Positions 1 to 7,937 of a DNA stretch of 11,009 nt are shown piece by piece. Made by a program: the position numbers and the translations under genes. The DNA is taken from NCBI GenBank assembly GCA_003024985.2, contig PXIH01S0027989.1, one strand, 5' to 3'. Each line of letters opens with the position of its first letter. Within the stretch, counting starts at the first letter, position 1. Under the pieces are notes generated by a model, which saw nothing but the letters and a program-made list of their open reading frames with translations, had not been told where the DNA came from and ran no database searches. The stretch comes from Euperipatoides rowelli. Lineage: Eukaryota; Onychophora; Udeonychophora; Euonychophora; Peripatopsidae.

Positions 1-3
1 TAT

Positions 4-186
4 TGTTATATCTGTAGATTACTACTGAAATAACGACCAGAGATCAAACTATTAAGGTGTAGTTTAATATACAACTACTAGAATTACATTTAGGGGATAG
101 CTTGAGCAACTGCTCGGCTAACGGAATAACATAGACTAAAAGATATGCGCTAGGGTGTGCTTGTATGTATCTTTCAATACATAACA
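4..186 (-). repeat. Long terminal repeat (3' LTR) of a Ty3/gypsy-type retrotransposon
   Basis: The segment starts TGTTAT and ends ATAACA on the plus strand, a perfect 6-bp terminal inverted repeat with the TG...CA ends expected of an LTR. On the minus strand it follows directly on a purine tract (187-197), which follows the stop codon of an integrase reading frame at 196-198. This is the order pol, polypurine tract, 3' LTR of gypsy elements. The length of 183 bp is short for an LTR but within the family's range. The partner 5' LTR is not in the window, so the boundaries rest only on the terminal inverted repeat and the purine tract. No TATA box or polyadenylation signal is assigned. Confidence 0.72.
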
Positions 187-197
187 CCATCCCCCCT
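187..197 (-). other. Polypurine tract (plus-strand primer) of the gypsy element
   Basis: On the minus strand the sequence AGGGGGGATGG lies between the integrase stop codon and the presumed LTR start. A G-rich purine run immediately before the 3' LTR is the usual primer for second-strand DNA synthesis in LTR retrotransposons. It overlaps the stop codon by two bases. Confidence 0.65.
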
Positions 198-912
198 AAC
201 AGTCAATTGTTCTACCAGGGCAGTGGGTGGTGTGCCCTTCTCTTGTATTTGGCCGGTGAAGAGGGAGGCTCCCTGTTTTCTGGCAGGGTATCAGGTATCT
301 GCGGTCTGATGTTCCAGTCTCTGGCATCTGGACATATGGGTAGCCTAGAGGCTTGGGGCCAGCTTCCAATGGATGTGACAGTGGGCACAGTGGGTCAATG
401 TGTCTCTTACTTGTCCTTCCTTCCCCTAGGTTGATTATGTAAGTTACTGGTCCTAAGACCTTAACTACGGTGCCAGGTTTCCATCTTTTAGCAAGTTTAT
501 TTAAAGAGTAAATTTTGGGTAGGATTCAGTCTCCAATCTTAAATGTCCAAACATTTCTGGTGTATTCTGGTGTGTAGTGTTGAGGTGGGCTACTAAGTGG
601 TATGGTGAGATGGAGCCGGTTTCTAAGTGGCCTTCCTAGGAAAAGTTCTGCTGGGGTTCTGTAGGTGGAGTAGAAGGTGTGCTCCTGTATGTGGACAATA
701 GATCGTGGATTTTGGTTGTCAGTTAGAGAAATTGTCTAGATGGTATAGAAAGTTTTTAAAGTTCTGTACAAATCTCTCGGCTTGGCCGTTGGTTGAAGAT
801 GGAATGGGGGTGAGAATGTATGACGAATGCTTCCATTTTTACAATAAGTCGAGAAGGCTAGCTGTATGCCTTGTGCATTAATGATATGCCCTAGATATTT
901 GATTTCAGTCTT
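196..912 (-). pseudogene. Ty3/gypsy pol relic: RT tail fused to integrase C-terminal half
   Basis: On the minus strand the first readable stretch (912 down to about 862) gives KTEIKYLGHIINAQGIQ, matching the conserved K-[IV]-x-[FY]-L-G-H-x-I-x-x-x-G-I block at the end of gypsy RT. In the same frame it passes at about 858-864 into integrase core sequence (YCKNGSIRHTFSPP). RNase H, the zinc-binding domain and the first part of the integrase core are therefore missing. A frameshift near 805-815 leads to TNGQAERFVQNFK (about 790-755), around the last catalytic glutamate of the DDE core. After another frame change come PAELFLGRPLRNRL and the GPY/F-type module (KRWKPGTVVKVLGPVTY, about 495-445). 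Internal stops include 719-721 and 526-528. The final frame is open for 110 codons before the stop at 196-198. It is a dead, internally deleted copy; there is no sign of an env gene before the LTR. Confidence 0.85.
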
Positions 913-959
913 TATTTTTGTTTAAGATTTTATTCACTTAATTTTTATTATTAAGCTAT

Positions 960-1735
960 TCATGACATATCATCAGCAAATTTCATTAATATTAATATGT
1001 TTAAGTCCTTAATTTTAATTGCTTTCTTTCCTAAAATTTCCAACACTAGCTCACTCATAGGAGGTGACATACTGGCACCCATGTACATTCCAGATGACTG
1101 AAACAAAATTTATTATTAAATTGAGTGGGAATTTCAATAGTGCAGATATTTAATATTTCATTTAATAAATCCATAATACTTTTTTTTCTTTTTTGCAATT
1201 ATCAAATCTGTATTTAGTGAGAAGGTAAACAATAGCTTCTTGTTGAGGAATAAAGCTATATATTTTAATTGTCCAAACTAAACATATAAGATGAATCAGT
1301 TAAACTAAGACGAGAAATGTTTTGTTTACATTTATTGAATTTGATACAATATTCAATTTGATCAATGGCTTTTTGATTGTTGAGTTGAAGGATAAGCTCT
1401 TTTACTTTGGTCACATCTGTTTTGATTAGTATTGAAATTAATTTCAATGATGTTGATATGCTTAAGTGTCTGTATCATCATTTGATCATATTGGTCTTTA
1501 TCCATAGATACTAGAAATTTTAATTTATCAGATTTAATCACTGTCTTGATTATATTAATTTTGGAGAATTTTCACTTAAATCAATAAGTACTTTTTTGTT
1601 TTCTGTGATAACAAGTTTATTTAATATACATTCAATATCTTTTTTTCCTTCTATATTACCTGTAGGCCTATTTTTTTTATAGATATATGGAGTATGTTTG
1701 GTCTTTTTTTTAAAAAAAAAACATAGATTCTACTG
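960..1735 (-). pseudogene. Penelope-like element reverse transcriptase relic
   Basis: Minus-strand fragments in shifting frames match Penelope-like RT in the right order. At 1477-1535, KSDKLKFLVSMDKDQYDQMM resembles the conserved K-A-D-K-x-x-x-x-V-x-M-D-x-x-x-Y block. At about 1065-1120, FCFQSSGMYMGASMSPPMSEL matches the Q-x-x-G-x-x-M-G-x-x-x-S-P-x-x-x-E-L motif. At 969-980, FADDM is the Y/F-x-D-D catalytic motif. Upstream, about 1570-1700 holds an open frame containing NRPTGNIEGKKDIECILNKL, consistent with the poorly conserved N-terminal part. Stops and frameshifts occur throughout, for example after KFADDMS. The GIY-YIG endonuclease that normally follows the RT is absent; the sequence passes into the gypsy relic between about 913 and 960. 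The sense strand is very A-rich. The exact Penelope subfamily cannot be named. Confidence 0.75.
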
Positions 1736-2600
1736 TAAGTGGTATATCATTATTAGATAAATACATAAAAGTAGAATTTTTTTAAATAATTTCTCTTTTT
1801 ATTTTATTAAATTCATATTACATTATTAATACTTCATATCCAATATAATGTGTTACAAATCCGTATTCATCTTTTTAAAGTTTTTTTCTTTAAGTTTCTA
1901 TTTTTTTAGAATAAAATGCTGTTTTTTTTTCTCTTTATTTTCTTCTAGATTCTATTTTCCTGGAATAATTTCTAATTTTTTTATATGATAAGAATATTAT
2001 CACTTTCAGAAAATTTCAATATACAAGAATTTTTTTAATTTCCTGCTTACATAGTTTTATTTCAAGTAAAAAGAAAAAATACTTATAATTTAAATCTGAA
2101 TTACTCTTTTTCTGTTTTAGATTCGCCTAAATATTGCTATTTGAATTTAACATAATGCTATTTAAAGTTGAGCAAGTAATGTTTTGAAACATTTGTATTT
2201 TTCTCAATAATATATGATTTTTTTAACTAACCTGTAATTGAATGTTTATTTTCTTGATTATAAAAATTGGGGAGGGAGATAAATTTGATCATTTAATTTT
2301 ATTTTTTTCTAATTTTTTAAGATTTTTTAAATTGTTTTGATTTAACTCAAAAGCAAAATAGTTTAAAAAACAGGAGATGATGGAGGAAGGGAGGTTTTAA
2401 CTGGCTTACATTATTTATTGATTTTATAATTTTGCATGTTTGTTTTTTTAAATTTCATTTCTATCCTATTTATTATTTTATTTTATCATTTTTATCTTAT
2501 TTGCATATAATGTTGAATGTACTATTGAAAAAGACAAACACACACGTTTGTTGAAACTTTTTTTTAATATTAATTAAATGAACATTCACCTAAAGAAAGG
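1736..2600. other. T-rich stretch without a recognisable gene
   Basis: This stretch is extremely AT-rich, with many T homopolymers on the plus strand and no open frame worth reporting. The T bias continues that of the Penelope-like relic to its left, so it may be the decayed upstream part of that element. No protein motif supports this. No tandem repeat, RNA gene or terminal repeat was found. Confidence 0.5.
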
Positions 2601-2625
2601 TATGAGTTTGTATCTATTCATGTCT

Positions 2626-2640
2626 ATCATCATCATCATC
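2626..2640 (-). repeat. (ATC)5 microsatellite = (GAT)n 3' tail of the RTE-like element
   Basis: Five perfect ATC units sit immediately beyond the end of the minus-strand RTE coding relic, reading (GAT)5 in the element's sense. RTE-type non-LTR retrotransposons commonly end in short simple repeats rather than poly(A). This therefore probably marks the element's 3' terminus. Confidence 0.7.
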
Positions 2641-3005
2641 AACCTATATCAATTCAATGCTGGATGAAGGCCTTCCTAAGATTTCTCCATGAATTTCTAT
2701 CTTCAACAAATTTTTCCAACTATATCTGGCAAACTTTTAATTTCATCTTCACATCTAACATTAGATCTTCTTCATGGTCGTTTCTGTCCATTGGAAACCA
2801 ATTGAGTATTTCTGGTACCCTATCTATTATATTTCTTCTTGCTAAATGACCTGCCCAATTCCACTTTAAATTCTTTACTCTTTTAATAATATCACAAACT
2901 TTTGTTAATCCTATCGTGTACCTTTCCATATTTCTTGAGTGGTTTGTAGTTCTTGGATCATCTTTGCATTGAATGTTTAAGTTTGACAGAGTTCATAGTG
3001 AAATG
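2641..3005 (-). pseudogene. RTE-like non-LTR retrotransposon, C-terminal domain and 3' end
   Basis: Reading leftwards on the minus strand, the first fragment (about 2990-2930) resembles the conserved block T-Y-G-x-x-T-W-T, followed by MIQELQTTQ. The tryptophan position is a stop codon here. Next is an open stretch at 2720-2929 with MERYTIGL, then IIKRVKNLKWNWAGHLARR (WAGH at about 2846-2863). A frameshift leads to RCEDEIKSLPDIVGKIC and the degraded EGLHPALN end. This order (TYG-TW, QRAMER, LKWxWAGHxAR, RWxDDI, W..A..R) is the signature C-terminus of RTE-like endonuclease-reverse transcriptase proteins of invertebrates. The (GAT)n tail follows directly. The EN and catalytic RT domains are not present on this strand; the complementary part lies on the plus strand from 3309. 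It is inactive, with frameshifts and stops. Confidence 0.82.
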
Positions 3006-3010
3006 TCTCC

Positions 3011-3029
3011 TAGTTATCGGAGATAACTA
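3011..3029. repeat. Short perfect hairpin (8-bp stem, 3-nt loop)
   Basis: TAGTTATC and GATAACTA pair perfectly around GGA. It lies exactly at the head-to-head junction between the minus-strand RTE tail and the plus-strand RTE body. It may be a junction feature or chance in AT-rich DNA. Confidence 0.4.
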
Positions 3030-3308
3030 CAGATGTATACAATAAATAGTCACAGACAAACCAATGATGATCCATGTTGTCCCTTGCTGCATTGCAATGT
3101 TAGTTGTTGGATCACCAAAGGCTAGACCCACAGCTTATAACTGTTGGACTCGGCAACCCATCTGGCCAGTATTGCGAGTTATGGCCATTTCCTACTAGAA
3201 AATACCATGAAAGTATAATTAAATTGCACTTAATTCATGGTAGCCTGAAGGCCATGATCAAGGCATGGTGTTATCCAGATGAAACCATTATGCAGACAAA
3301 GGATGTTG
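3030..3308. other. Unassigned, less AT-rich segment between the two RTE parts
   Basis: This segment is visibly richer in G and C than its surroundings. An open plus-strand frame runs from an ATG at 3104 to 3340 (78 codons). Its protein is not recognised: MLDHQRLDPQ at the start, then a GLGNPSGQYCE stretch. The end of the frame runs into the RTE endonuclease in a different register. The segment could be the 5' UTR and N-terminal coding part of the plus-strand RTE copy, because the first endonuclease block normally begins only some 25-30 codons before the LDILGISE-like motif seen at 3321. No tRNA-like A/B boxes were found to support a SINE. Whether the frame is ever translated is unknown. Confidence 0.35.
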
Positions 3309-3381
3309 ACCATATTTATAGACATTGTAGGACTAATTGATATTAGAATCAAATTGAAGGACAAAAAGAAATCAAGAATAA

Positions 3382-3439
3382 GATTATTCTACTATCAAGG
3401 AAACACATCAGGATGTGTTTCCTTGATAGTAGAATAATC
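3382..3439. repeat. Perfect 28-bp palindrome with a 2-nt centre
   Basis: The 28 bases at 3382-3409 are the exact reverse complement of 3412-3439, separated only by AG at 3410-3411. No mismatch is present, although the surrounding RTE endonuclease relic is heavily mutated. It overlaps the codons for the YSGN-GVGFIV-like block. Such a structure could extrude as a cruciform in DNA or fold as a hairpin in RNA. Confidence 0.9.
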
Positions 3440-4802
3440 GCACAAAAATAGAATAGTATTTTAGAGATAGAAAGTGTATCTGATAGAATAGACAAGCATG
3501 TTATTAACCTAATAGAAATGACATTCAGATAATCTAAGTAAATGCCCAACTTCAAGCAATTCAGATGAAAGAGTAGAATAATTTAATGAGGATGTGCAAA
3601 ATTTGCATGAAAAAGGTAAAATTTATTACAGAATTATTGTGGGTGTCTTCAATGAATAAGTAGGAGCACAACAAAAAGATAACACATTGGGAATATTTGG
3701 TCATGGTTTTAGGGATGGTAGATGAGACAGAATGGTAGAACTTTCAGAGAAAAATTTGATCATGAATTCATTTTTCAAAAAGGCACCAAACAGGAAATGA
3801 TCTAGGAGAAGATCAAATGGAATGAAGAATGAAATTGATTACATAGGTTTTAACAAGAAGATAGTGTAAAACATCTTAGAATTGTATCAATTCAACACAG
3901 GCAGAGATTACATGCTAGTAAGTTGCCATACCACTCTAAATGCCTCATTTGAAAAGGATAAATTTGTCAAAAGGATGTTTCTATCAATTGATATGGAGAA
4001 ACTAAGGATTCACCATAAAGAGTTTCAGTTAGAGCTCAAAAACAAATTTGGCACATTTTAAATATGCAGGAAGAAGTACAAGATCTGGAAGAAGTTAATT
4101 TTACTATAAAAGAAAATATTTTAAATGCTGCAAAATAAATCACTGGTGCAAAAGACACTAAACCTGTAAAAAAAATTAAACAAGAGACTAAATAGTTAAT
4201 AAAAAAGTGATGACATGAAATGAAAAACAAGGAAGAATCAAAGTCTAAATTTGAATATGTTGTTCTCTGTGAAACATTACTAAGATGCATTACAGAGGAT
4301 ATGCTTTATGAAGATGTATTACTGTGATTTCATCAAGAAAACAATTGAGAAAAAAAATTAACAATTGAGAAAATTAAGCAAAAGCTAATGATTATGAAAA
4401 ATCAAATAACAATAAAAGAAAAAGATGGTACCGTTATCAGAAATAAAGAACTAATTGTACAAAAAGTTGAAAAATTTTACAAGTCAATCTTTCAAGATGG
4501 ATCAGATAATACCAACAAGACAAAATGATTTGACTGAAATAGTGATCGTGTACCACATGTACTCACAGAAGTTAAGCATCTAGTGAATCACATAAAGAAT
4601 GTAAAAGTACGAGGAGAAGACAATATTACAATTCATATTATAAAAACAGGAGGGAAGGAACTAGAAAAAAACTCTCACTCGATGTGTTACAGAATGCTTA
4701 AAACAAAAAACATATATTTTGATTGGAGTAATGTTGTTGTAATATTGTTATACAAGAAAGGTGATAAAGAAGACCTTAAAAATTACAGACCTGTAAGCTT
4801 GT

Positions 4803-4810
4803 TGCCAGTC
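4803..4810. repeat. Left 8-bp target site duplication (TGCCAGTC) of the hAT element
   Basis: TGCCAGTC immediately precedes the element's TAGGGCTG terminus and is repeated exactly at 7999-8006. An 8-bp duplication is diagnostic of the hAT superfamily. Confidence 0.93.
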
Positions 4811-4884
4811 TAGGGCTGTGCTTATCAATTATTTTAATAATCGATTAATCTGTCAATTATTCGGTCAATTAATCAATTAATCGA
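4811..4884. repeat. hAT left terminus with subterminal ATTAATCGAT motifs
   Basis: The terminal TAGGGCTGTG is followed by AATAATCGATTAATC (4836-4850) and a run of CAATTAATCAATTAATCGA (about 4865-4884). The right end carries the same motif in inverted order. Repeated subterminal motifs are the usual transposase-binding sites in hAT elements; that role is inferred here. Confidence 0.75.
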
Positions 4885-4889
4885 CAAAA

Positions 4890-5418
4890 ATTATGACTTT
4901 TTTTTTAATTATTAAAACTAAATGATGAGCTATTAAAGCTGAAACCATTTCATAAATTGATATTAGCTTAGTCATTTTTTTTATAGACATGATAAAATAC
5001 CTGAAAGTTACACTATTTTTTAATAGGTATGCATACAATACTATTAGTCAAGCTCTTAAGTCCACCTAAAAAAAGTTTTTATATAAAATAACGTATTAAC
5101 ATGGTCTTTAGCAGGGCTTGGATGGAAAGTGAATTCAGGTGCTCGGAGTCCACCTATTCATTTGTTCAAGTGACATCAGCCTCTCACTTTATTTTAAACT
5201 GATATAGCCTACCAGTATATAAAATGGAACATCTAACTACCAGCCTCCAATGACAAGTGAATCTTTTTTACCATGGAACAGCATAATTTATTATTTTTTA
5301 AAAATGTTATAGAGGTTTCAATACAGCACAATGTGGCATAAATAGCCTATTTCTATTTTTCATTAGTCCAGCTGCCATCCAATTAGCCACTCTTATTTTA
5401 ATAAAGTAGTCCACACAG
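4890..5418. other. hAT interior, no recognised gene
   Basis: This is AT-rich sequence without a credible open frame. A TATATAAAA string at about 5216-5224 is followed by ATGG at 5223-5226, so a TATA-like promoter is conceivable. With no downstream reading frame that can be identified, it is not called. Confidence 0.4.
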
Positions 5419-5466
5419 ATATTTTTTCTTGCAGACTTGATGTAACTTTATTGCAAGAAAAAATAT
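5419..5466. repeat. Perfect 15-bp inverted repeat, 18-nt loop
   Basis: ATATTTTTTCTTGCA at 5419-5433 is the exact reverse complement of 5452-5466. It lies within the hAT element. It could be the remnant of a small foldback element or a local template-switch product. Confidence 0.75.
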
Positions 5467-5730
5467 TAATTAATTATTTTCTTATATACTTTATCCCATT
5501 CAGGTGTCTACCAAGAATATCAAAAAATTGTAAAATTTAGCACTAATTTATCTTGAACAAAAAGTTTTATTTACTTTATTATTTTAGTTTTGGAAAAAAT
5601 CTTTCTTTGCTTTTCAGCTCACACATCTTGCTATTGACAAGCTAGTGTCTGCTGAGCAAACATATCCAAAAGGATTACTTCAAATAATTGGTTAATAGTT
5701 GGACTGATGGAAATGATGTCAAAATCGTCT

Positions 5731-5810
5731 AAAATGATCAGTCATGTTTATTCTACCTCTATATTATCATTAGGTAATAAAGAGGTAGAATAAACCTAAT
5801 TGATCATTTT
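5731..5810. repeat. 80-nt imperfect hairpin, 30-bp arms, 20-nt loop
   Basis: The arms 5731-5760 and 5781-5810 pair at 27 of 30 positions; the three mismatches cluster at arm positions 11, 13 and 15. The loop, ATATTATCATTAGGTAATAA, can itself form a few pairs. Size and shape resemble a microRNA precursor or a very small miniature transposon. It lies inside the hAT element. No evidence of transcription is available from sequence. Confidence 0.8.
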
Positions 5811-6542
5811 TTTTGGGGTCATATTTATTTATTATTTAGTTGAAGTTAACTTAAAACTAAAAAATTTGGAGGTTGTTGCTATTGGGCTCAGCTCCAAGAG
5901 TCCATGGAGCACACAGACCCTCCTTTTAAAGTACTCTCCACTTTTTTCAATAGCATTCAAGCTCTGTTCTTTAGACAAACTCAGCTTTAATCCAACTCCC
6001 CTCTCCTTTCACAGAACCATATGTTTGATTTAATATTATTTAAAAATAAACCTAATGTCCCTTTTCTCTGCTTCTGTAATATTATCTCTATGTTTAAAAT
6101 TCAATATTTAAAAATGAAACTATTTTTAAGATAGGGTTATTCAAACTGTAAAACACAAGATTTCCCCCTCCCAGCCCCGTGTTCAAAAAATAATAAGACA
6201 TAACAATGTTTATTTGATTCTATATTACTTAAAAAAAATATTTAAGATTGCATGTTTTAAAATTGAAGATGTTCACATTCAAGGGCTGCAGTATATGTTG
6301 CTCTAACAACTATAGGCTTGTTATTTTATATATTTGCAGAATTGTAATATAAATAAATAAATTCAAGAAATCTGTGTTTATTCTTTAAAATTTGTGAACA
6401 ATGCAGATTAACTAATTAGATTTACAAGTGGCATTCAGACATTTAGTGTCTTCAGGCAATAATCTATAAGCAAAGAGTTGAAAAACTTGGTGTGTAATCT
6501 ATTTTTTCCAATCAATGAACTAAGCTAATTTTTAATAATTAG
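5811..6542. other. hAT interior, unassigned
   Basis: This stretch has no recognised gene. An open plus frame at 5800-6033 (77 codons) yields no familiar motif, and the opposite strand gives only stop-rich frames. The piece at about 5870-6020 is less AT-rich than its surroundings and may be captured sequence of unknown origin. Confidence 0.4.
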
Positions 6543-7085
6543 AAACAAAAACTGCCTTGGCAGTAAAAAAAACAATATTATGACTCTTTATTGTCAACAA
6601 TTTAAAACTGAAAAGGAACACGGATAATGCGGAAATTTAGACCCACTATGAAACCAGAATACATTTTGACCCAGATTCCGGAAAAAATGAAACAAAAGCA
6701 AGAGACATAATTTGGCACATTACACATTAGCACCTCTGCTGTATTCCTTAATTCTAAGGTTGTTAAACTGCACAGAATTCTACCAAATCAAATTAAGCTA
6801 TTAATGTAGTAAATAAGCAACAGGTAGGGCTGAAGTCGCTAAAGCTGTAATGGGAGGTCACTTTAAAAAACCACTTATGCCTAAATTTTTTAAACAATTT
6901 ACCAAGTGTGCCAAATTATGTCTCTTGCTTTTGTTNNNTTTTTCCGGCATCTGGGTCAAAATGTTTATTCTGGTTTCATAGTGGGTCTAATTNTCCACAT
7001 TATCNGTGTTCCTTTTCAGTTTTAAATTGTTGACAATAAAGAGACATGATATTGTTTTTTTAACAGCCGAAGGCAGTTTTTGTTT
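6543..7085. repeat. Large foldback: two ~178-bp inverted arms around a 187-nt spacer
   Basis: The left arm 6543-6719 and right arm 6907-7085 are reverse complements with only scattered differences. Shared landmarks include AAACAAAAACTGCC at the outer ends, AATTTAAAACTGAAAAGGAAC in the arm, and GAGACATAATTTGGCACA at the inner ends. Ambiguous bases at 6936-6938, 6993 and 7005 occur only in the right arm. The left arm predicts TCA, T and C for them in right-arm orientation. The structure may be a foldback element nested in the hAT, or an inverted duplication. No clear target duplication flanks it. No coding potential is seen in arms or spacer. Confidence 0.9.
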
Positions 7086-7163
7086 ATAATTTGTTATAAT
7101 TCTTTGCACTTCGACAAGTTTTTGTTTATAATTTGTTATACGTCTTTGTGTCACTTCGACAAG
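7077..7163. repeat. Tandem duplication of a ~43-bp unit
   Basis: Unit 7077-7118 and unit 7119-7163 share TTTTTGTTTATAATTTGTTATA and then TCTTTG...CACTTCGACAAG. They differ by a 3-base indel and a few substitutions. The first unit overlaps the outer end of the foldback's right arm. Confidence 0.85.
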
Positions 7164-7890
7164 TAATTAAATTTATAATTCAAAGTAATATTTTAGAAAT
7201 ATTAATGTACTGTAGAATATGTGAGCATCTGAGTGATCGATATTATAATCTGATAATAAAACAACCACTTTAGTCATATTAACACTGAGAGACTATTTAC
7301 ATTTATTCTCAAGCTCGTGAATGTGGGATTCTCTTTTGGACATAGAAGCTGTGCATGCACTTTAAGTTGAACAGACAAATTAGGCAAAAACTGAGGTTTC
7401 TAGACGATTTTTTAAAAAATGTTCTATGAGAAAACCTTAGAAGACATCAAGACGCATATTTTTTTCTTCTTACAAATGTGGCTACGATGCATATAAAGCC
7501 TTCAGATTCCGGCAAAGTACGGCCGGCTGACTGGTCCCAAGAAGATCCAATTTTATGTAAAATTGGGAGTATTGAATATTTTGAAAATCAGAACTCCTTT
7601 TTGAAATCTGTGTTCACCCATGTGTAAGGCATCATTAGTATACCTTAAGTTCTGAATTTCATGGGAAATTCTTCAGGAACTACGCCGCAATTAAATCGAG
7701 AAATTCACTGTTTAACAAGTGCATATGGGTGAGACATAATAAGGCAACGAATGTTGCCTTAGATACTCTCAAGATGGATGTAATAAAAAGATTTTGTTTC
7801 AATTTATTATATATCATAAGGATTTAATTTTATGATTTTTAATAAGTTATTTTGCCAAAGGTAAAAGAAAAAAAAAGTTTAAAATAATCG
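7164..7890. other. hAT interior, unassigned
   Basis: There is no recognised gene. Segment 7490-7760 is less AT-rich and has a moderately long stop-free minus frame around 7690-7800, but no family could be recognised. Poly(A) of 18 bases follows at 7898-7915. Confidence 0.4.
7740..7761. repeat. Perfect 9-bp hairpin with GAAT tetraloop
   Basis: TAAGGCAAC (7740-7748) pairs with GTTGCCTTA (7753-7761). It resembles a simple terminator-like stem, but the context is eukaryotic and no transcript end can be claimed. Confidence 0.6.
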
Positions 7891-7937
7891 AATAATTAAA
7901 AAAAAAAAAAAAAAATAAAAAAAATTGATTATTTTTT

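Larger units (their letters stand above)
3309..4810 (+). pseudogene. RTE-like non-LTR retrotransposon: endonuclease and first part of RT
   Basis: In order: IDIVGLIDIRIKLKDKKK (from 3321) matches the ILGISEIRWKG block of the apurinic-type endonuclease. YYQGNTSG-CVSLIVE matches YSGN..GVGFIV. IIVGVFNE (3633-3656) matches IxGDFNA, with the catalytic D changed to V. NSFFKKAPNRK is followed by NEIDYI (3828-3845), then NTGRDYMLV (3894-3920), matching NTGSDHRLV with the catalytic H changed to Y. After a degenerate linker, KDGTVIRNKELIVQ (4421-4462) marks the region before RT. An open frame at 4583-4813 ends KKGDKEDLKNYRPVSLLPV, the first conserved RT block. Many stops are present (for example TAA within GVFNE-x-VG). 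The reading stops at 4810, where a hAT element is inserted, and resumes at 8007 in the same frame. The A-rich sense strand fits a LINE. It is inactive. Confidence 0.85.

Noticed and set aside
165-434. 89-codon plus-strand open frame starting inside the LTR
   Set aside because: It is the antisense of the gypsy integrase C-terminal frame, which carries recognisable motifs on the minus strand.
1265-1447. 60-codon minus-strand frame as a stand-alone small gene
   Set aside because: It lies between Penelope-like RT motifs on the same strand and is best read as part of that relic.
2539-2640. Possible CRISPR-like or satellite array near the CACACA and ATC repeats
   Set aside because: Only a short microsatellite is present; there are no spaced direct repeats.
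2664-2849. 61-codon plus-strand open frame
   Set aside because: Antisense shadow of the RTE C-terminal relic (WAGH motif on the minus strand).
3100-3200. tRNA gene or tRNA-derived SINE head
   Set aside because: No convincing A box and B box pair at the right spacing, and no cloverleaf could be drawn.
3349-3555. 68-codon minus-strand hydrophobic open frame
   Set aside because: Antisense of the RTE endonuclease region and includes the perfect palindrome; no independent support.
4036-4290. 84-codon minus-strand frame rich in F, S and C, resembling a membrane peptide
   Set aside because: Antisense of the A-rich RTE coding relic; A-rich sense DNA yields hydrophobic antisense frames by composition alone.
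5560-5700. Intron-exon structure of a hAT transposase (pyrimidine-rich tract ending in CAG before a short open stretch)
   Set aside because: The open stretch is under 30 codons, has no recognisable hAT motif, and pyrimidine tracts are common in this AT-rich DNA.
6160-6185. Second hAT-like terminus suggested by the string CCCAGCCCCGTGTTC
   Set aside because: No matching inverted end or target duplication could be found.
7740-7761. Rho-independent terminator
   Set aside because: The stem is perfect, but the genome context is eukaryotic and there is no gene upstream to terminate.
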